Assembly (NCBI GenBank): GCA_000435335.1
Contig: FR891308.1
Location: 1-62,373 of the forward strand
Source of the DNA: Clostridium sp. CAG:964
Lineage (GTDB): Bacteria; Bacillota; Clostridia; Oscillospirales; Acutalibacteraceae
Length of the DNA stretch: 62,373 nucleotides
Reading direction: 5' to 3'
This document shows positions 34,504 through 42,622 of the stretch, piece after piece. Both the position numbers and the translations under genes were made by a program. The notes beneath the pieces are model-generated. The model saw nothing but the letters and a program-made list of their open reading frames with translations, was not told where the DNA came from and did no database searches. Positions within the stretch are counted from its first letter, which is position 1; the number at the start of each line of letters is the position of its first letter.

Positions 34504-35793
34504 TTATTTAATTTCAACGAAGATTTCGTGTGCCATTACATCGTCTGCCTTTGTAACGGTAATAACTAAATTTTTATATTCAAGTGTGTAGCCAACCTGC
34601 GGAATTGTTCCGCTTATTTCAGCCAGCCAGCCGTTTACTGTAGCCGCCTCTATGCTGCTGTCGCTGTCTAGGTTAAAATAATCCATAAAGCTTTCTACAG
34701 AGGCGTTGCAGCTGACCTTGTACTGCTTGTCGTTTATTTTTTGAAACTCTGTAACCTCTCTGTCGCTTTCGTCCCATATTTCGCCTACAAGCTCCTCCAA
34801 AATATCCTCCATAGTTACTATACCGGCGGTTTCGCCGTATTCATTTATAACTACAGCCATATGAGTATGGTTAGTCTGCATTTCCTTAAACAGTACGGAA
34901 AGGCTTACAGATTCCGGTACAAACACCGGCTTCCTCAAAATATTCATTAGCTTAAAATCACTGTCAAGGTAATTCATCAAATAGTCCTTAATATGTAGTA
35001 TGCCCACAATATTGTCAACATCACCGTCAAACACAGGAATTCTTGAGTAGCCGTTATTTTTTATAACATCGGCAATTTCCTTTTGTGAACTGCCAAGGGA
35101 GAGAAAAACTATTGATTTTCTTGAGACCATAACATCCTCAGCCGTTTTGTTTTCAAGCTTAAAGACATTTTTAATATACTCAATGTCATCTGCCTTAAAC
35201 GAGCCCTCGTCAGCACCTGCATCAAGCAGCAACACTATGTCTTCTTCAGAAACAGGCTCCTCTTTTTCCTTAGGATTAATGCCGAATATCTTTAAAACTG
35301 CATTTGTAGATATAGTCAAGAACCAAATTATAGGCCTTAGAACTGCGGCTAGAAAAGAAATAATACCGCAAACGGAGTTTGCAAGCTTTTCCTTGTGCTT
35401 CATAGCTATTCTCTTGGGTACAAGCTCACCCAGCACAAGGGTAAAGTATGAAAGTATAAGTGTAATAGCTATTACAGCTACAGTGTTAATTGCACCTGAA
35501 AATTCCGAGGATACATTAAAGGTCTTAATAATAAAGTCAGACAGCCCTTGGGCAAAGTTATCAGCCGCAAACGCTGAGCCTAAAAAGCCTGCCAGCGTAA
35601 TGCCTATTTGTATGGTGGACAAAAAGCGTGTAGGCTCGGTAATAATTTTAAGCATCTTTTTTGCCTTTTTATCGCCCTCGTCTGCTAAAGCACGAACCTT
35701 TTTTTCGTTAAGTGAAATAACCGCAATTTCGGTAGCCGCAAAGAATGCGTTAAGTAATATAAGTATAAGCTGTAATAATAATTGTTGTAGCAT
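34504..35793 (-). CDS. CNNM/HlyC-CorC family transporter (DUF21, CBS pair, CorC domain)
   Basis: The 429-residue protein has three to four N-terminal membrane helices forming the DUF21 domain (about 1-190, with NAFFAATEIAVISLNEKKVR and LVLGELVPKRIAMKHKEKLA), a CBS pair (about 215-340) and a C-terminal CorC/HlyC domain with the MEDILEELVGEIWDE motif before it. CNNM homologues export Mg2+ or other divalent cations; the old haemolysin label is historical. ATG 35793 has GGAGGA upstream. Its - strand leader (up to about 36030) contains unassigned hairpins. Confidence 0.9.
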   Translation of the reverse strand: MLQQLLLQLILILLNAFFAATEIAVISLNEKKVRALADEGDKKAKKMLKIITEPTRFLSTIQIGITLAGFLGSAFAADNFAQGLSDFIIKTFNVSSEFSGAINTVAVIAITLILSYFTLVLGELVPKRIAMKHKEKLANSVCGIISFLAAVLRPIIWFLTISTNAVLKIFGINPKEKEEPVSEEDIVLLLDAGADEGSFKADDIEYIKNVFKLENKTAEDVMVSRKSIVFLSLGSSQKEIADVIKNNGYSRIPVFDGDVDNIVGILHIKDYLMNYLDSDFKLMNILRKPVFVPESVSLSVLFKEMQTNHTHMAVVINEYGETAGIVTMEDILEELVGEIWDESDREVTEFQKINDKQYKVSCNASVESFMDYFNLDSDSSIEAATVNGWLAEISGTIPQVGYTLEYKNLVITVTKADDVMAHEIFVEIK

Positions 35794-36155
35794 TAATTAA
35801 AAAATCCTCCATCATAAGTTTCATTAATTATTTTACCGTTGTTAAGTATGTGTGCATACTAACACAGCATTATACAGCTGTGCCTGCTTTTAAAATACAG
35901 ACAGGCAAAGGCTGTGTAATTAAAGCGATACATAGGGGATTCCTTAATAAAATTTGTTGTTTTTATGCTTCGGGGAAGCGGCTCCACAGTTCCATCTCCT
36001 TCTTTCGGTTGATACTAATTAAATTGTGGAAAATAATTTTGATAACGATTATATTAAAAATTAAGTAATCTGTCAACAGGAAAAATAAAAATTTTTTATT
36101 TTATACAGCCTTAAATAAATATTATTGAATATTTGCTTAAATTTATTCCTAAGTC
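35794..36155. other. Divergent spacer with unassigned hairpins between CNNM and rpsU
   Basis: No gene is seen. A GCTTC/GAAGC hairpin (35967-35979) and a TCCACA/TGTGGA pair (35983-35988 with 36025-36030) fall in what would be the leader of the - strand CNNM gene. A TATAAT box on the - strand at 35871-35876 could be a promoter without clear -35. Confidence 0.35.
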
Positions 36156-36184
36156 TTGACACCTATGAGAACATATTGTATAAT
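36156..36184 (+). promoter_or_regulatory. Consensus sigma-A promoter of rpsU
   Basis: A perfect -35 TTGACA (36156-36161), a 17-bp spacer and a perfect -10 TATAAT (36179-36184) are present. Confidence 0.88.
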
Positions 36185-36241
36185 ACTATACGCAATTGTA
36201 TGCAAAATACCCATGCCTTAGGCGGATGGGAGGGAAGATAA

Positions 36242-36418
36242 ATGGCAGAAATTAGAATTAAAGATAACGAGTCTCTTGAGAGTGCTTTAAGAAGATTCAA
36301 GAAGCAGTGTGCAAGAGCCGGCGTTATAGCTGAGGTTCGTAAGAGAGAGGCTTATGAGAAACCTTCTGTAAAGCGCAAGAAGAAGTCTGAAGCAGCTCGT
36401 AAGCGTAAATTTAAGTAA
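36242..36418 (+). CDS. rpsU: 30S ribosomal protein S21
   Basis: This 58-codon gene is short but clear. The protein begins AEIRIKDNESLESALRRFKK, continues QCARAGVIAEVRKREAYEKP and ends in a basic tail (RKRKFK), as S21 does in Firmicutes. It belongs to the small subunit near the anti-Shine-Dalgarno end of 16S rRNA. It has its own consensus promoter, GGGAGGGAAG upstream of the ATG and a terminator behind it, so it is a single-gene unit. Confidence 0.96.
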   Translation: MAEIRIKDNESLESALRRFKKQCARAGVIAEVRKREAYEKPSVKRKKKSEAARKRKFK

Positions 36419-36453
36419 TTTTACTTATTTTTTACTTAATTTAGTAGACAAGG

Positions 36454-36476
36454 GACGGGCATTGCCCGTCTTTTTG
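36454..36476 (+). terminator. Intrinsic terminator after rpsU
   Basis: The stem GACGGGC/GCCCGTC with a three-base loop is followed by TTTTTGTTTTT. Confidence 0.92.
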
Positions 36477-36511
36477 TTTTTATTAAGCCGTATTTTAGGA
36501 GTGCCACAGTA

Positions 36512-37018
36512 ATGAAGACATATTTCTTTAAAAGCCTGCTTGACATATCGGTAGATATCTTAAAGCAGCTGAATACAGAGTGCGTGTTACTTGACATTGA
36601 TAATACAATAAAGCCCTATGGTGCCGACAGTATAGACAGTAAATATGTAAATTGGATAAACAATGTAAAAGCCTACGGTATAAGAGTTGTATTATGCTCT
36701 AATAATTTTTATAAAAATGTTAGGCCCATTGCCGAACTGGCAGGCTGCGACTTCGTTTCGTTCTGTCTTAAACCGTCGCCGTATGGCTATATAAGGGCGT
36801 ATTTTAAATTTAAACTGCACCGTAAAAGCATCTTGGTTATAGGCGACCAGTTTTTTACGGATATTTTAGGCAGTAAGCTTTTATTTTTAAAAGCATTTAT
36901 GGTTGAGCCAATTTCCCTTGAAGCAGAGGGTACAACGGTAAAATTAAGAAGAAAATTAACCTCCGGCTTTACTAACAGAATAAAAGCCAGAGTAAATCCA
37001 TATATAAAAGAGGAATAA
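36512..37018 (+). CDS. YqeG-family HAD phosphatase
   Basis: The 168-residue protein fits the YqeG group (HAD subfamily IIIA). Motif I is LLDIDNTIKPYG with the nucleophile Asp, motif II is VVLCSNNF, and motifs III/IV are LKPSPYGYI and VIGDQFFTDILGS. Such enzymes are cytosolic phosphatases; some members act on phosphatidylglycerophosphate or nucleotides, and the substrate here is unknown. It starts a run yqeG-aroQ-pepP with gaps of 5 and 21 bases. Confidence 0.88.
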   Translation: MKTYFFKSLLDISVDILKQLNTECVLLDIDNTIKPYGADSIDSKYVNWINNVKAYGIRVVLCSNNFYKNVRPIAELAGCDFVSFCLKPSPYGYIRAYFKFKLHRKSILVIGDQFFTDILGSKLLFLKAFMVEPISLEAEGTTVKLRRKLTSGFTNRIKARVNPYIKEE

Positions 37019-37023
37019 ATATT

Positions 37024-37455
37024 ATGAATAAAAAGGTTTTGTTGCTTTTAGGTCCTAACCTTAATTTGGTTGGAATAAGAGAAAAGGAAATTTACGGTGA
37101 AACAGCGGCAGACGCTATTGAGCAAAGTGTTGTTGCTTACGGAAAAGAAATAGGCATAGAGGTTGATATATACCAAAGCAACTGGGAGGGTGCTATAATA
37201 GATAAAATTCATGAGGCCCGCACCAAATACGACGCCGTAATAATTAACCCGGGTGCATTAACACACTACAGCTATGCAATCAGAGATGCTATTGCAGGCG
37301 TAAGTATTCCTTTTATTGAGGTGCATATGTCAAATATCCATACCCGTGAGGAATTCAGACATAAATCTGTTACGGCACCTGTATGCGTGGGGCAGATTGC
37401 AGGCTTTGGCGCAAAGGGCTACAATATGGCACTGGATTATATTAAGACTGTTTAA
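37024..37455 (+). CDS. aroQ: Type II 3-dehydroquinate dehydratase
   Basis: The 143-residue protein has the length of the dodecameric type II enzyme of the shikimate pathway, which dehydrates 3-dehydroquinate. It shows LGPNLNLVGIREKEIYG with the catalytic Tyr, NSN-like substrate contacts in YQSNWEGAIIDKIHEA, INPGALTHYSYAIRDA, the HMSNIHTREEFR segment with the catalytic His and the ending GFGAKGYNMAL. The segments are somewhat diverged from textbook forms (LGPNLNL for NGPNLNL). No other shikimate genes are adjacent. Confidence 0.93.
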   Translation: MNKKVLLLLGPNLNLVGIREKEIYGETAADAIEQSVVAYGKEIGIEVDIYQSNWEGAIIDKIHEARTKYDAVIINPGALTHYSYAIRDAIAGVSIPFIEVHMSNIHTREEFRHKSVTAPVCVGQIAGFGAKGYNMALDYIKTV

Positions 37456-37476
37456 GTCTGTATGGAGGCGCTTAGC

Positions 37477-38553
37477 ATGAAAGAAAGAATAGAAAAGCTT
37501 CAGAAAAATCTAAAGAACAGTACCCAGGGCTTTTTAATTACATCAAATACCAACCGCTATTATTTTACCGGCTTTAATTCATCGGCAGGCTGTGTTCTTG
37601 TCACTGAAAGAAATGCATATTTGCTTGTGGATTTTAGATACGGCGAGGCAGCAGAAAAGTCGGTAAAGCACTGTAAGGTGGTTGTTTTTAAAAGATTATA
37701 CGAAAGCATACAAGAAATTTGCAGCAAAGAGAATATAAAGGAGCTGTTTATTGAGCGTGAAAGTGTTACCGCAGCACAGGCGGAAAATTACAAGAACGCC
37801 TTTGCAAGGTTTGGAACAATTGTTTCAGACAGCAATATGCTTGACGCGCTTATAAGCAACCTAAGGCTTGTAAAATCAGCCGATGAAATAAAATTTATGG
37901 CAGAGGCACAAAAAATAACCGAAGAGGCATACACAGAGGTTCTTAACTATATAAAGCCCGGTGTAACCGAAGCACAGATAGCACTGGAGCTGGAGTACCT
38001 TATGCGTAAGAAGGGGGCAGAGGGTGTTTCCTTTAGCCTTATTACAATTACCGGTGCCAATACATCACTTCCTCACGGCGTGCCGGGGGATAATCTCGTA
38101 AAAGAGGGCGACTTTTTCCTAAGCGACATCGGGGCACTTTATAACGGTTACCACAGCGATATGACACGCACCGTTGCCGTAAACCACGCTGACGAGGAAA
38201 TGAAAAAAATATATAATATTGTACTGCAGGCACAGCTTGCTGCACTTAAAAAGGTAAAAAGCGGCGTAAAGACATGTTCTGTTGACAAGACTGCAAGAGA
38301 TATTATTTCAAGCGAGGGCTACGGTGAATATTTTGGTCATTCTACCGGTCACGGTGTCGGTTTGGACATACACGAACAACCAAATGTTTCGGTATCAGGT
38401 GAAACTATTTTAAGCAATAATATGGTTATTACAGTAGAGCCGGGCATTTATCTGCCAAATAAATTCGGTGTAAGAATAGAGGATATGGTGCTTGTAACAA
38501 ATAACGGCTGTCATAATTTTGCAGCACTAAGCAAAGAGCTTGTTGTTATATAA
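37477..38553 (+). CDS. Xaa-Pro peptidase (aminopeptidase P family, M24B)
   Basis: The 358-residue protein has the creatinase N-terminal domain (about 1-125) and the pita-bread metallopeptidase domain. Metal ligands are seen as Asp in FFLSDIGALYNGYHSDMTR (two Asp), His in FGHSTGHGVGLDIHE, Glu in VEPGIYLP and Glu in VRIEDMVL. It releases N-terminal residues before proline. ATG 37477 is chosen because GGAGGC lies eight bases upstream; the ATG at 37462 has no site. This order (aroQ, pepP, then efp nearby) is common in Clostridia. Confidence 0.93.
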   Translation: MKERIEKLQKNLKNSTQGFLITSNTNRYYFTGFNSSAGCVLVTERNAYLLVDFRYGEAAEKSVKHCKVVVFKRLYESIQEICSKENIKELFIERESVTAAQAENYKNAFARFGTIVSDSNMLDALISNLRLVKSADEIKFMAEAQKITEEAYTEVLNYIKPGVTEAQIALELEYLMRKKGAEGVSFSLITITGANTSLPHGVPGDNLVKEGDFFLSDIGALYNGYHSDMTRTVAVNHADEEMKKIYNIVLQAQLAALKKVKSGVKTCSVDKTARDIISSEGYGEYFGHSTGHGVGLDIHEQPNVSVSGETILSNNMVITVEPGIYLPNKFGVRIEDMVLVTNNGCHNFAALSKELVVI

Positions 38554-38573
38554 ATAATGTATTAAGTTAATGC

Positions 38574-38608
38574 GGAGATGTTTTTTTATTTAAGAACATC
38601 TCCGTTTG
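38574..38608 (+). terminator. Hairpin terminator after the Xaa-Pro peptidase
   Basis: GGAGATGTT (38574-38582) pairs with AACATCTCC (38595-38603). The T run lies in the loop and only GTTTGC follows the stem. Confidence 0.6.
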
Positions 38609-38644
38609 CTGATTTAAGTACAAATAAAGACTTTCTTATTTGTG

Positions 38645-38672
38645 AACAAAAGCATAACAAAATCATACTATA
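38645..38672 (+). promoter_or_regulatory. Candidate sigma-K (mother-cell) promoter of dpaAB
   Basis: A -10 CATACTATA (38664-38672) fits CATAnnnTA, and an AACA (38645-38648) stands at about 16 bases upstream as -35. In spore formers dipicolinate synthase is made in the mother cell under sigma-K. There is no sigma-A-like promoter with better match in this spacer. Confidence 0.45.
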
Positions 38673-38774
38673 TATTAAACCGTATTATAAATTATAACTG
38701 CCGCCGATACAAACGCTATTATAAAAATAAGGCTGTATTAACAGGTGGCTTGCACAAATACAGAGAGGTACAGT

Positions 38775-39650
38775 ATGATTAATATAAATAAATTTGGTAT
38801 AATTGGCGGTGACAAGCGACAGCTGGCCGCAGCAAGGGCTATTGCAAACGACGGCTACACAGTTACTCTTAGCTGCTTTGACAAGCTGGATTCAAAGCTT
38901 TACAGCTTTGCAGGCTATGAAGAACCGGAGGACTGTATAAAAAACAGCGAGGTTATTATTTTGCCTCTGCCTGTAACCAAGGACGGCAGAATGTTGAATA
39001 CCCCGTTTTCGGATAAAAGGATAGTCCTCAATAATAGATTTGCTCAGCTTTTTAATGGCAAAATTGTATTTAGCCCTATGAAAGATAAGCTCCTGAAAAC
39101 GGGGGATTATTGGAAAAATATAGAAGTATATGACTTTTTAAGTCGGGAAGAAATGCAGGTTTTTAATGCTGTACCTACCGCTGAGGGTGCTATTGAAATT
39201 GCAATGAGGGAGTACCTTGGTACTATTAACAACTCAAGGTGCCTTGTAACAGGCTACGGCAGAATAGGTAAGGTGCTTGCAAAAATGCTCCAGGGCTTAG
39301 GTGCAAGAGTATATGTTTCTGCCCGAAGAAAGGAATCCTTAGCCTGGATAAAGCTAAACGGATACACTCCCGTCGACAATGCAAGCCTAATATCCAGCGG
39401 AGAATATGATTTAATATTTAATACGGTTCCTGCAAAAATACTGGACGCACATGTAATGGCAAAAATTGCAACTAATGCCTTAATTATAGATCTGGCATCT
39501 GTGCCGGGAGGAGTGGATTTTGACAGTGCGCAGAGAATGGGCATAACGGCTATTCACGCATTATCACTGCCGGGCAAGGTTGCACCAAAAACATCAGGTG
39601 AAATAATAAAAAACACTATTTTTAATATTCTTGAGGAGGAAAAGGCGTGA
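38775..39650 (+). CDS. dpaA: Dipicolinate synthase subunit A
   Basis: The 291-residue protein matches DpaA (SpoVFA). It has an N-terminal fold starting IIGGDKRQLAAARAIANDGY, and a Rossmann fold in CLVTGYGRIGKVLAKMLQGL followed by ARVYVSARRKESLAWI. With DpaB it oxidises a dihydrodipicolinate precursor to dipicolinic acid, the calcium chelator of the spore core. ATG 38775 has GAGAGG upstream and gives the family N-terminus. The gene overlaps dpaB by 4 bases. It shows that the organism can form spores or descends from one that could. Confidence 0.94.
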   Translation: MININKFGIIGGDKRQLAAARAIANDGYTVTLSCFDKLDSKLYSFAGYEEPEDCIKNSEVIILPLPVTKDGRMLNTPFSDKRIVLNNRFAQLFNGKIVFSPMKDKLLKTGDYWKNIEVYDFLSREEMQVFNAVPTAEGAIEIAMREYLGTINNSRCLVTGYGRIGKVLAKMLQGLGARVYVSARRKESLAWIKLNGYTPVDNASLISSGEYDLIFNTVPAKILDAHVMAKIATNALIIDLASVPGGVDFDSAQRMGITAIHALSLPGKVAPKTSGEIIKNTIFNILEEEKA

Positions 39651-40219
39651 GCAGCACAAAAATAGCTTTTGCCATGTGCGGCTCGTTTTGTACCTTTAGT
39701 AAAGCAATACCACAAGCACAGCTGCTAAAAGAAAAAGGTTATGACATTATACCTATAATGTCGCAAAACGCTTCAGCCACCGACACCCGTTTTGGTTTGG
39801 CAAAGGATTTTATAGAAAAGCTGGAGAAGATTTCAGAAAAAAAGCTAATTAATTCTATTAAGGATGCAGAGCCGCTGGGGCCTAAAAATATGTGCGACGC
39901 TATGGTTATAGCACCCTGCACAGGCAATACTTTGGCAAAGCTTTGCAACGGTATAACAGATACAAGCGTAACAATGGCAGCCAAATCGCTTTTAAGAGTG
40001 GGTAAGCCCATTATTTTGGCACTGGCAAGTAATGACGCATTAGGAATTTCAGCACAAAATCTTGGGAAAATATTAAATTACAAAAATATATATGTAGTAC
40101 CTCTTAGTCAGGACGATGTAATAAAAAAGCCAAATTCATTGGTGGCGGATTTTTCTAAAATAACTACAGCTGTTGAGCTTGCCCTAAAAGGCAGGCAGCT
40201 GCAGCCTATATTCTTTTAA
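39647..40219 (+). CDS. dpaB: Dipicolinate synthase subunit B (flavoprotein)
   Basis: The 190-residue protein belongs to the flavoprotein family with FMN-binding residues in FAMCGSFCTFSKAI, the DAMVIAPCTGNTLAKLCNGI segment and DTSVTMAAKSLLR. It pairs with DpaA. Translation starts at GTG 39647, which overlaps the dpaA stop (GTGA) and has GAGGAGG upstream. It is followed by a strong terminator, so dpaAB is a two-gene unit. Confidence 0.94.
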   Translation: MSSTKIAFAMCGSFCTFSKAIPQAQLLKEKGYDIIPIMSQNASATDTRFGLAKDFIEKLEKISEKKLINSIKDAEPLGPKNMCDAMVIAPCTGNTLAKLCNGITDTSVTMAAKSLLRVGKPIILALASNDALGISAQNLGKILNYKNIYVVPLSQDDVIKKPNSLVADFSKITTAVELALKGRQLQPIFF

Positions 40220-40225
40220 AAACAA

Positions 40226-40266
40226 GGCAGAAGAACAGCCGGTGCCGTTCTTCTGCCGCTTTTATG
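40226..40266 (+). terminator. Intrinsic terminator after dpaB
   Basis: GGCAGAAGAAC (40226-40236) pairs with GTTCTTCTGCC (40247-40257), followed by GCTTTTA. Confidence 0.82.
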
Positions 40267-40401
40267 CTTAATTATAAAATTATACGCAAATTTTTGTATA
40301 ATTGCCTGCTATAACAGAAAAAATATATTTTCTATGCTTTTTAGAAATGTGCGGTTGCATAAATACAGGTCATTATATTATATATTAGTAAATAATTAGT
40401 G

Positions 40402-40430
40402 TTGCAATTTTATGGCATATTATGTATAAT
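40402..40430 (+). promoter_or_regulatory. Sigma-A promoter of efp
   Basis: The -35 TTGCAA (40402-40407), a 17-bp spacer and a perfect -10 TATAAT (40425-40430) are present. Confidence 0.8.
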
Positions 40431-40484
40431 GTATTTGTATAGTGCGGTTTAGAGCCGCTATAATAATTAGGAGGATTATAATTT

Positions 40485-41042
40485 ATGATTACAGCAGGCG
40501 ATTTCAGAAACGGCGTTACCTTTGAAATGGACGGACAGGTTGTTTCAATTATTGAATTCCAGCATGTTAAGCCTGGTAAGGGTGCCGCTTTTGTAAGAAC
40601 AAAAATAAGAAATGTAATTACAGGTGCAGTAGTTGAAAAAACATTTAACCCTACTGAAAAATTCCCTACAGCTTACATTGAGAGAAGAGATATGGAGTAT
40701 TTGTACGAGGACGGCGACCTGTACTACTTTATGGACAACGAAACATACGAGCAAATGCCTATCGGTAAGGATGTTCTCGGCGACAACTTTAAGTTTGTTA
40801 AAGAGAATATGGTATGTAAGGTTCTTTCATACAAGGGCAATGTTTTCGGTGTAGAGCCGCCAACATTTGTTGTTCTTGAGGTAACACAGACAGAGCCTGG
40901 CGTTAAGGGTGACACAGCTACAAATGTTACTAAGCCGGCTACACTTGAAACAGGCGCTGAAATTAAAGTACCTATTTTCATTAACGAAGGCGATAAAATC
41001 CAGATTGATACTCGTACAGGCGAGTATATGTCAAGAGCATAA
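40485..41042 (+). CDS. efp: Translation elongation factor P
   Basis: The 185-residue protein has the full EF-P length with its three beta-barrel domains. It shows TAGDFRNGVTFEMDGQVVSI, HVKPGKGAAFVRTKIRN with the Lys at the modification loop (PGKG), and the end IQIDTRTGEYMSRA. It relieves ribosome stalling at proline stretches. This matters here because secreted starch enzymes carry long Pro-Thr linkers. It is followed after about 30 bases by an acidic zinc-ribbon gene. Ribosome site AGGAGG. Confidence 0.97.
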   Translation: MITAGDFRNGVTFEMDGQVVSIIEFQHVKPGKGAAFVRTKIRNVITGAVVEKTFNPTEKFPTAYIERRDMEYLYEDGDLYYFMDNETYEQMPIGKDVLGDNFKFVKENMVCKVLSYKGNVFGVEPPTFVVLEVTQTEPGVKGDTATNVTKPATLETGAEIKVPIFINEGDKIQIDTRTGEYMSRA

Positions 41043-41072
41043 TGCGTGCTTACAGGTAAAGGAGATTATAAA

Positions 41073-41570
41073 ATGACATTATCAGAAAAGGTCGCTTATA
41101 TTAAAGGTCTTGCAGAGGGACTTAAGCTTGACGAAAGCAAGGACGAAGTTAAGGTTATCAATGCTATAGTTGATGTTTTGGAAGAAATGGCTAACGGTAT
41201 TTCAACAGTTGCAGATACGGTTGACGATGCGGTTTACCAGCTTGACGAGGTTGACGAATGCCTTTCAGAGCTGGAGTCATATGTTTATGACGACGATGCA
41301 TTCGACGATGACGATGACGATTGCGGCTGTGCAGACTGCTGTGACGATGAGGATGAAAATGTTTTCTATGAGGTTACTTGTCCTACCTGCGGCAAAGATA
41401 TTAATGTAGAAGAAGATGTTCTCCTTTGCGGCGAAACAAAGTGCCCTAACTGCGGCGAGATTTTAGAATTCGATTTCAGCTCACTTTGTGACGAAGATGA
41501 AGACGGTGTTTGCGGCTGCGGCTGCGACGACTGCTCAGACGATAATCATAACGCTTGCGATTGTGAATAA
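41073..41570 (+). CDS. Acidic zinc-ribbon protein (CD1247-like N-terminal domain)
   Basis: The 165-residue protein starts with a helical domain TLSEKVAYIKGLAEGLKLDE, followed by a long Asp-rich stretch (DDDAFDDDDDDCGCADCC), a zinc ribbon (CPTCGKDINVEEDVLLCGET then CPNCGEIL) and a second Asp/Cys-rich tail. The helical domain is the type annotated as CD1247 N-terminal domain in Clostridia. Function is unknown; zinc or other metal binding is likely. It lies 30 bases behind efp, as in many Clostridia, and is probably cotranscribed. ATG 41073 has AGGAGA upstream. Confidence 0.78.
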   Translation: MTLSEKVAYIKGLAEGLKLDESKDEVKVINAIVDVLEEMANGISTVADTVDDAVYQLDEVDECLSELESYVYDDDAFDDDDDDCGCADCCDDEDENVFYEVTCPTCGKDINVEEDVLLCGETKCPNCGEILEFDFSSLCDEDEDGVCGCGCDDCSDDNHNACDCE

Positions 41571-41653
41571 GCGTTATTTGAGTATGGCTTTCTGTAAACA
41601 GTCCGGATAAAGCCATAAAAAGATAATTAACTTATACAAGCGGTGACGACTTG

Positions 41654-41708
41654 AGCCGACCTCAAAAGGTTAGACTAAGAATCTAACGATTTGGAGGTCG
41701 GCTTTTTT
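41654..41708 (+). terminator. Terminator overlapping the cut 3' end of cotJC
   Basis: A 10-bp outer stem (AGCCGACCTC with GAGGTCGGCT) and an inner GTTAGA/TCTAAC stem are followed by six T on the + strand. It can end the efp unit. The truncated cotJC frame on the opposite strand reads into this hairpin. A weaker hairpin without T run lies at 41583-41617. Confidence 0.85.
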
Positions 41709-41932
41709 ATGGCTAGGCAACAACCTATACGGTCGGATTCTTCGGTACCAATATCAGTCAGTACGGCTTTAAGCTCAGGGTACGGCATAGAGAAGCGTTG
41801 CGTAAGATAACGCAGAGACGCTGCAAGCTCACCATCAGGGCCTCCGTACTGTGAAAGAATTATCTGTGCCATTTTAGGGTTTGGATTTTTTATATTAATC
41901 GGGAATTGCAGCTTTTTTTCATATTGCCACAT
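41675..41932 (-). pseudogene. cotJC: Truncated CotJC (manganese-catalase-like spore coat protein)
   Basis: The first about 62 residues are normal CotJC: MWQYEKKLQFPINIKNPNPK, QYGGPDGELAASLRYL, TQRFSMPYPELKAVLTDIGT then EE. After DIGTEE the frame runs into unrelated codons (SDRIGCC and onward) and stops at 85 residues, while the family has about 190. The lost part includes most of the helical bundle with metal ligands, and no remnant is found between here and the neighbouring gene. The cut therefore reflects a deletion or replacement. The product could still be made, since start, ribosome site and upstream cotJB are intact. Confidence 0.85.
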
Positions 41933-41933
41933 A

Positions 41934-42194
41934 TCAGCATTCCTCCTCTGTTGTTGAATCCCACGGCCATGGGTTGGAAATCCACGCCCATTTGTTCCCA
42001 TTTTCGGCCGAGGTGGTCAACGGGCCATAATTGTTTTCATATTCAAACTTTAGGTCAAGTGACTTTTCTTCATATTCGCTGATTTTTTTAGCTATGGCTG
42101 TATTGTTGGGATGAGTATCCAAAAATAAATGCATATCCACAAGAGCAAAGTCTATGGTTGCAATTTTGTTCATTAAAATATCTCGTTCTGTCAT
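41934..42194 (-). CDS. cotJB: Spore coat protein CotJB
   Basis: The 86-residue protein fits CotJB: an N-terminal helix KIATIDFALVDMHLFLDTHP, a coiled middle part (KKISEYEEKSLDLKFEYENN) and the typical C-terminus YGPLTTSAENGNKWAWISNP followed by WPWDST. It is part of the inner spore coat complex made with CotJA and CotJC. Its start overlaps the cotJA stop (ATGA), and its stop lies one base before the cotJC start. Confidence 0.92.
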   Translation of the reverse strand: MTERDILMNKIATIDFALVDMHLFLDTHPNNTAIAKKISEYEEKSLDLKFEYENNYGPLTTSAENGNKWAWISNPWPWDSTTEEEC

Positions 42195-42385
42195 TTTTTA
42201 TCACCACATCCTTTAAAGGGCTTGTTTAGCGTCGGAAACATTGTGCCAATGACAAATCCATGGTCAGATGAATATAAATTATCATCATTCTGATACGGAA
42301 CATATGCCATTGTAACTGTTGCATCCTTTGGAATAGGGGGAATAATTTTTTCGCTTTTGTTCAAATTGTAAATTTCATCTATCAT
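42191..42385 (-). CDS. cotJA: Spore coat-associated protein CotJA
   Basis: The 64-residue protein has the CotJA core VTMAYVPYQNDDNLYSSDHG then FVIGTMFPTLNKPF. It is the first gene of cotJABC. The ribosome site is AGGAGATA. On the - strand CATAGTAT (complement of 42418-42425) could be a sigma-E -10 box, as expected for cotJ, but no clear -35 was found. Confidence 0.9.
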   Translation of the reverse strand: MIDEIYNLNKSEKIIPPIPKDATVTMAYVPYQNDDNLYSSDHGFVIGTMFPTLNKPFKGCGDKK

Positions 42386-42616
42386 TTTATATCTCCTCTC
42401 AAATTTAGGCTTATCCTATACTATGCACAGAATTTTTATTTGTTAATGCTTTTAAAACAGGTATAAATTCTGACAGGATTTTAAAGGAGTTTTATTATTG
42501 AATAACAATACAAGGTAAAACAGCCGTGATTTTTATCATAAATAATGGAACTATTGTACATTTTTTTGAATAATTATTTGTTGATTATATTAATATACAA
42601 AATTTAGCAAAGTTGA

Positions 42617-42622
42617 TATAAT
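42617..42622 (+). promoter_or_regulatory. Probable -10 box of the dockerin amylase
   Basis: TATAAT at 42617-42622 has a weak -35 (TATACA, 42594-42599) at 17 bp. It lies about 70 bases upstream of the ATG. Confidence 0.45.

Noticed and set aside
35147..35800. + strand open frame of 217 codons
   Set aside because: It is opposite the CNNM gene, whose domains are clear; the frame has no family match by eye.
41654..41708. Imperfect palindrome with GTTAGAC and ATCTAAC, resembling integron attC parts
   Set aside because: In attC sites RYYYAAC comes first and GTTRRRY last; here the order is inverted and the element ends in a T run. No integrase is seen. It is a terminator.
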